This document shows positions 61,388-64,000 of a stretch of DNA of 64,000 nucleotides, piece after piece (position 1 is the stretch's first letter; each line of letters begins with the position of its first letter). The notes below the pieces were generated by a model, which ran no database searches, had not been told where the DNA came from, and saw only the letters and a program-made list of their open reading frames with translations. Source of the DNA: Acidobacteriaceae bacterium (GTDB taxonomy: Bacteria > Acidobacteriota > Terriglobia > Terriglobales > Acidobacteriaceae); NCBI GenBank assembly GCA_030041435.1, contig JASHNW010000024.1, positions 1 to 64,000 of the forward strand. Reading direction: 5' to 3'. The position numbers and the translations under genes are program-made.

Positions 61388-62570
61388 GAGATTCCTCCTG
61401 CTGGCCCATGGCGGGGGCGGGCCTGGCGGAGCGGTCCGTCATCTGCAGGCACAGAAGACGCTCGCGGCGCGCGTCGTCGGCGCGGCCTGCCTCGGAGTAC
61501 GCACGCGCGAGGGCGATGTGGACTTCAAGATTGCCGGGATCGAGCGCGAGCGCGGACTGGAGGACAGGCAAGGCGGATTTGAGGTCTCCGGTGTCGAGCA
61601 GGGCGCGGCCCAGGGAGAGCTGGGCGAGCGGCAAGCCGGGGGATTCCGCAGCGGCTTTTTTGGCGGCGGGCAGAGCCGCGGCAGGCTCGTTCTCCATGAG
61701 GAGAGCCCATGCGAGCATGGTGTGGCCCATGGGACTGTCGGGATCGACAGCGATTTCGCGCTGGAACTGGGCGATGGCCGCGTCCGGATCGGTGGGATAG
61801 AGAAGATAACCGTACGTGTAGTGGACACCGGGGGCATGGGGAAAGCGCTGGAAGAAGCGCTGAAAGGCATCGGCTGCGGAATCCGCGTCGCCGGACAGCA
61901 GCAGGAAGGCGGCATGGCCGGCAAGGGAGCATTCGTCGCGCTGTGCCGGGGCGATGTCGGCAGGCAAGTTGGGCATGCGGAGCGTGGCGAGCCCCACGGC
62001 CACGAGCATTTCGTCGTTGGAAAGGTGGTGTTTGGCGAAATACGTAAAGGCAGTGAGTGCCTCTTCGAAGCGGCCGAGGCGGGTGAGCAGCAGGGCTTCG
62101 TGGTAGCGAAGGATCTGCGTATTGCGGGAGTCGTCGGCGGCGCCGAGGGCGAGGGCCTGGCGGACATCGCGCAGGGAGGGCTGGAACTGGCCGAGCTCGA
62201 ACTCACAAAGGCCGCGCAGCGCGGTAGCCGGCGCCGCGTTGGGGACGAGATCGAGGTAGTGGGTGAAGGCGTCGACGGCCGGAGCGTATTCGTTGGCGGC
62301 GTAGTGCATTTGTCCGAGATACCACCAGCCATCGGGCCAGGAAGGATTCAGGCGCAGCGCCCGCGTGTAAAGATCGGCAGCGCGGGGGAGATCGCCGCCC
62401 TGACGGGCCGAGGTTGCCTGGGCTACCAGGCTGTCAAAGGAAGGCTGCGCTGCGGAAGGCGCGGGTGACTGGGAAGTCTGGGCCGGCGCGAGCGTGGAGA
62501 ATGCGAGCGCGGCAAGGGCGATGAGGATCGCTGGCTGACGAATTCGGCATCGCTGCCGCCCTGCCCACAC
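61377..62570 (-). CDS. Exported TPR-repeat protein, first gene of the cytochrome cluster (397 aa)
   Basis: A hydrophobic signal (QPAILIALAALAFSTLAPAQ) is followed by about eight TPR-like repeats (DLPRAADLYTRALRLNPSWPDGWWYLGQMHY, APAVDAFTHYLDLVPNAAPATALRGL, LSLGRALLDTGDLKSALPVLQSALALDPGN). No catalytic motif is seen. GTG 62570 has AGGGGG 10 bases upstream; an in-frame ATG at 62636 is an alternative. Its 3' end overlaps the cytochrome start, so the two are coupled. Together with the cytochrome, second TPR and CRTAC1 genes it forms an exported set on the minus strand. Confidence 0.82.
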   Translation of the reverse strand: MWAGRQRCRIRQPAILIALAALAFSTLAPAQTSQSPAPSAAQPSFDSLVAQATSARQGGDLPRAADLYTRALRLNPSWPDGWWYLGQMHYAANEYAPAVDAFTHYLDLVPNAAPATALRGLCEFELGQFQPSLRDVRQALALGAADDSRNTQILRYHEALLLTRLGRFEEALTAFTYFAKHHLSNDEMLVAVGLATLRMPNLPADIAPAQRDECSLAGHAAFLLLSGDADSAADAFQRFFQRFPHAPGVHYTYGYLLYPTDPDAAIAQFQREIAVDPDSPMGHTMLAWALLMENEPAAALPAAKKAAAESPGLPLAQLSLGRALLDTGDLKSALPVLQSALALDPGNLEVHIALARAYSEAGRADDARRERLLCLQMTDRSARPAPAMGQQEESPAH

Positions 62571-62788
62571 TGCCGGAATGCCCCCTGAAGAGATTTGCCG
62601 GGATGAAATTACGGGGCTGCTGGGTGATCGTAGCATGATGCCGCGGGCGCGGGAAATGCTCGGAAGGGGGAGCCGGAAAGGCAGATCAGGCCGGCGCCCT
62701 GGGCGGGGAGGGGTGAGGCTCAGAAGGGGCCCGTTTTGGTCGCAAACGGCGGGATGCATGACGGTTACAGTCAGACTTATTTTTTTTA

Positions 62789-62818
62789 TTGACAATGCTT
62801 CACGAGGAGGCGTAAAAA
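62789..62818 (+). promoter_or_regulatory. Sigma70-type promoter before the right-edge TonB receptor
   Basis: TTGACA (62789-62794) and TAAAAA (62813-62818) are 18 bp apart in an AT-rich patch. The leader to ATG 63031 is about 205 nt, long enough for extra regulation. No gene is seen in 62571-63030. Confidence 0.45.
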
Positions 62819-62840
62819 ATCGGTTCAGCATTGAAGTAAA

Positions 62841-62852
62841 GCGTTTAAACGC
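62841..62852. promoter_or_regulatory. LacI-type operator-like palindrome GCGTTTAAACGC
   Basis: A perfect 12-bp palindrome in the context AAAGCGTTTAAACGCAG lies about 23 bp after the -10 box. GCTTAAACGTACGC at 62897-62910 is a weaker relative. Centre-symmetric CG...AACG sequences of this kind are typical of LacI/GalR-family repressors controlling sugar uptake. No regulator gene is in the window. Confidence 0.45.
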
Positions 62853-63030
62853 AGCGGAAAGCTGTCCCGCTGAACTTTCGCTGTCGTTTGCGTGAGCTTA
62901 AACGTACGCGCAGTTGAAGGCGAAACAAGGCTTTACAAAAACAGAAAAGCCGGATGCACGGCTTAACGAAAACAGCAGCAACAGCGAGTTGCACGATCTT
63001 TGATATGTACGCTTCACAGGAGGCACAGGT

Positions 63031-64000
63031 ATGAATTCCATCAGAGACCTGGCATCAGTGTATCTACGCAAGCCAGGTACGTTGCTCATCCTCCCCGGAC
63101 TGCTGATTGCGGCGATGGTTCTCTTCACGACCGTTCCCGCCCATGCGCAGCAGCTCACGGGCACCCTGAGCGCCACAGTTTACGATACGAGCGGCGCCGT
63201 GATTCCCGGCGCGGCGATCACACTGAAGAACTCGGAAAGCGGCGACGTTCGCAAGACGACGTCCGATGGCTCCGGGTATTTCACATTTACAGCCGTACAG
63301 CCGGCGACGTACAGCCTCTCCATCAGCGCCAAGGGATTCACGACCTGGGAACTGACCGGAGTGGTGATGCACCTGGGCGATACGCGCACAGTGCCGAACA
63401 TCGCGCTGAAGGCGGGCGCGGCGACCACCACGGTGGAAGTGGTGGCGGACAAGACCGTGACCGTGCCGCTGGACACGCCGGAAATCAGCACGACCATGAA
63501 CGCCCAGCAGATTGAAGACATGTCACTGGGTGGCCGCGACGCCGGCGAGTTGCTGAAGATGATGCCGGGCGCCGCGTTCACGAACGGCGGTAGCCAGGGC
63601 TCGGCGTTCAACCCCAAGGTGACGGGCACGAACAGCGGACCGGTAGGCGACTATTCGCTGAACGGCACGCAGCCCTACGGTTCGATGGCGTACATGCTGG
63701 ACGGCGCGAACCTGGTGGATCCGGGCAACGCCGGAACGCAGATCGCCAACATCAACGAAGACATGGTGCAGGAAGTGAAGGTCCTGACCACCAGCTACGG
63801 CGCGGAATATGCGTACGGCCCGACCATCTTCGAGGCCTTCAGCAAATCGGGCGGCAAAAACCTCCACGGCGAGGGTTACCTGTACGCGCGCAACTCCGAG
63901 CTGAACAGCTGGGAAGACTACACGAAGGAGTCGTACCTCCAGACCGTCAGCAACCCTTCGAACACGGTTCCGGCATCGCAGCTGGCCTCGACACTGTTCC
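63031..64000 (+). CDS. TonB-dependent receptor with carboxypeptidase-regulatory domain, 3' end missing
   Basis: ATG 63031 has GGAGG seven bases upstream. A signal/TM segment (LLILPGLLIAAMVLFTTVPAHAQ) is followed by a CarboxypepD_reg-like domain (LTGTLSATVYDTSGAVIPGAAITLKN, DGSGYFTFTAVQPATYSLSI) and a plug domain (residues about 130-250: ISTTMNAQQIEDM, GRDAGELLKMMPG, MVQEVKVLTTSYGAEYAYGPTIFEAFSKSGG). The window ends at residue 323, in the beginning of the barrel. This OmpA-free, Cpd-reg-plug layout is the common acidobacterial TonB receptor, probably for oligosaccharide uptake. The upstream promoter and LacI-type palindrome suggest repression when substrate is absent. Confidence 0.92.
   Translation, partial: MNSIRDLASVYLRKPGTLLILPGLLIAAMVLFTTVPAHAQQLTGTLSATVYDTSGAVIPGAAITLKNSESGDVRKTTSDGSGYFTFTAVQPATYSLSISAKGFTTWELTGVVMHLGDTRTVPNIALKAGAATTTVEVVADKTVTVPLDTPEISTTMNAQQIEDMSLGGRDAGELLKMMPGAAFTNGGSQGSAFNPKVTGTNSGPVGDYSLNGTQPYGSMAYMLDGANLVDPGNAGTQIANINEDMVQEVKVLTTSYGAEYAYGPTIFEAFSKSGGKNLHGEGYLYARNSELNSWEDYTKESYLQTVSNPSNTVPASQLASTLF

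Overview
The window is GC-rich (roughly 60-65% by eye) and densely coded on both strands. It looks like a chromosomal segment of an acidobacterium of the Acidobacteriaceae/Terriglobia type. The evidence is the combination of TonB receptors with N-terminal carboxypeptidase-regulatory domains, an ADOP-type duplicated permease, S53 peptidase with Ig-like tail, GH3 beta-glucosidase, CRTAC1/ASPIC-UnbV and TPR proteins, kinase-TPR fusion and LptD (so a Gram-negative envelope). Genus cannot be decided from the sequence alone. Both window edges cut a TonB-dependent receptor (1-2110 lacks its 5' end; 63031-64000 lacks its 3' end).

Layout. 1-4186: receptor tail, a 134-bp long-hairpin element, an excisionase-like HTH protein and a tyrosine integrase that abuts the 3' end of an initiator tRNA-fMet; this looks like the right end of an integrated element lying mostly to the left. 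4350-7530: two tandem-domain universal stress proteins flank a zinc-ribbon protein and a Crp/Fnr regulator; both stress genes carry the same GTGAC-N4-GTCAC dyad, matching the CRP-like recognition helix of the regulator. 7700-19200: MBL-fold hydrolase, PhzF-like, CcdC-like, DUF4139 protein, acetamidase family, SUOX-type Mo enzyme, SPL-like radical SAM, ADOP permease, bactofilin. 19500-29800: secreted GH3 glucosidase, secreted S53 peptidase, an internally duplicated beta-rich protein, membrane Ser/Thr kinase with TPRs, DUF5671-like membrane protein. 30600-33000: ABC-F ATPase and BrnT/BrnA toxin-antitoxin. 34100-38700: etfB, a small membrane protein, etfA and ETF:quinone oxidoreductase, a complete electron-transfer route into the quinone pool. 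39100-45100: zinc protein, moaA, then a minus-strand radical SAM/halogenase-like flavoprotein pair and an asparagine-synthase-like protein. 45900-56500: large TPR/FG-GAP protein, SRPBCC protein, RDD protein, then lptD followed by DsbA-like and SurA-like chaperone genes that would serve LptD folding. 56600-62600 (minus): TPR, heptaheme cytochrome, TPR and CRTAC1 proteins in tight order, all with export signals.

The intergenic space is unusually structured. It holds G-rich heptamer arrays (AGCKGRD and AGGGTAT types) that often start in or just after stop codons, families of small palindromes, dispersed and tandem repeats (43, 88 and 165 bp periods), and a palindromic element that also appears inside two neighbouring coding sequences in open frames. 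These repeats, the radical SAM/halogenase pair and the heptaheme-TPR-CRTAC cluster are the parts most worth following up.
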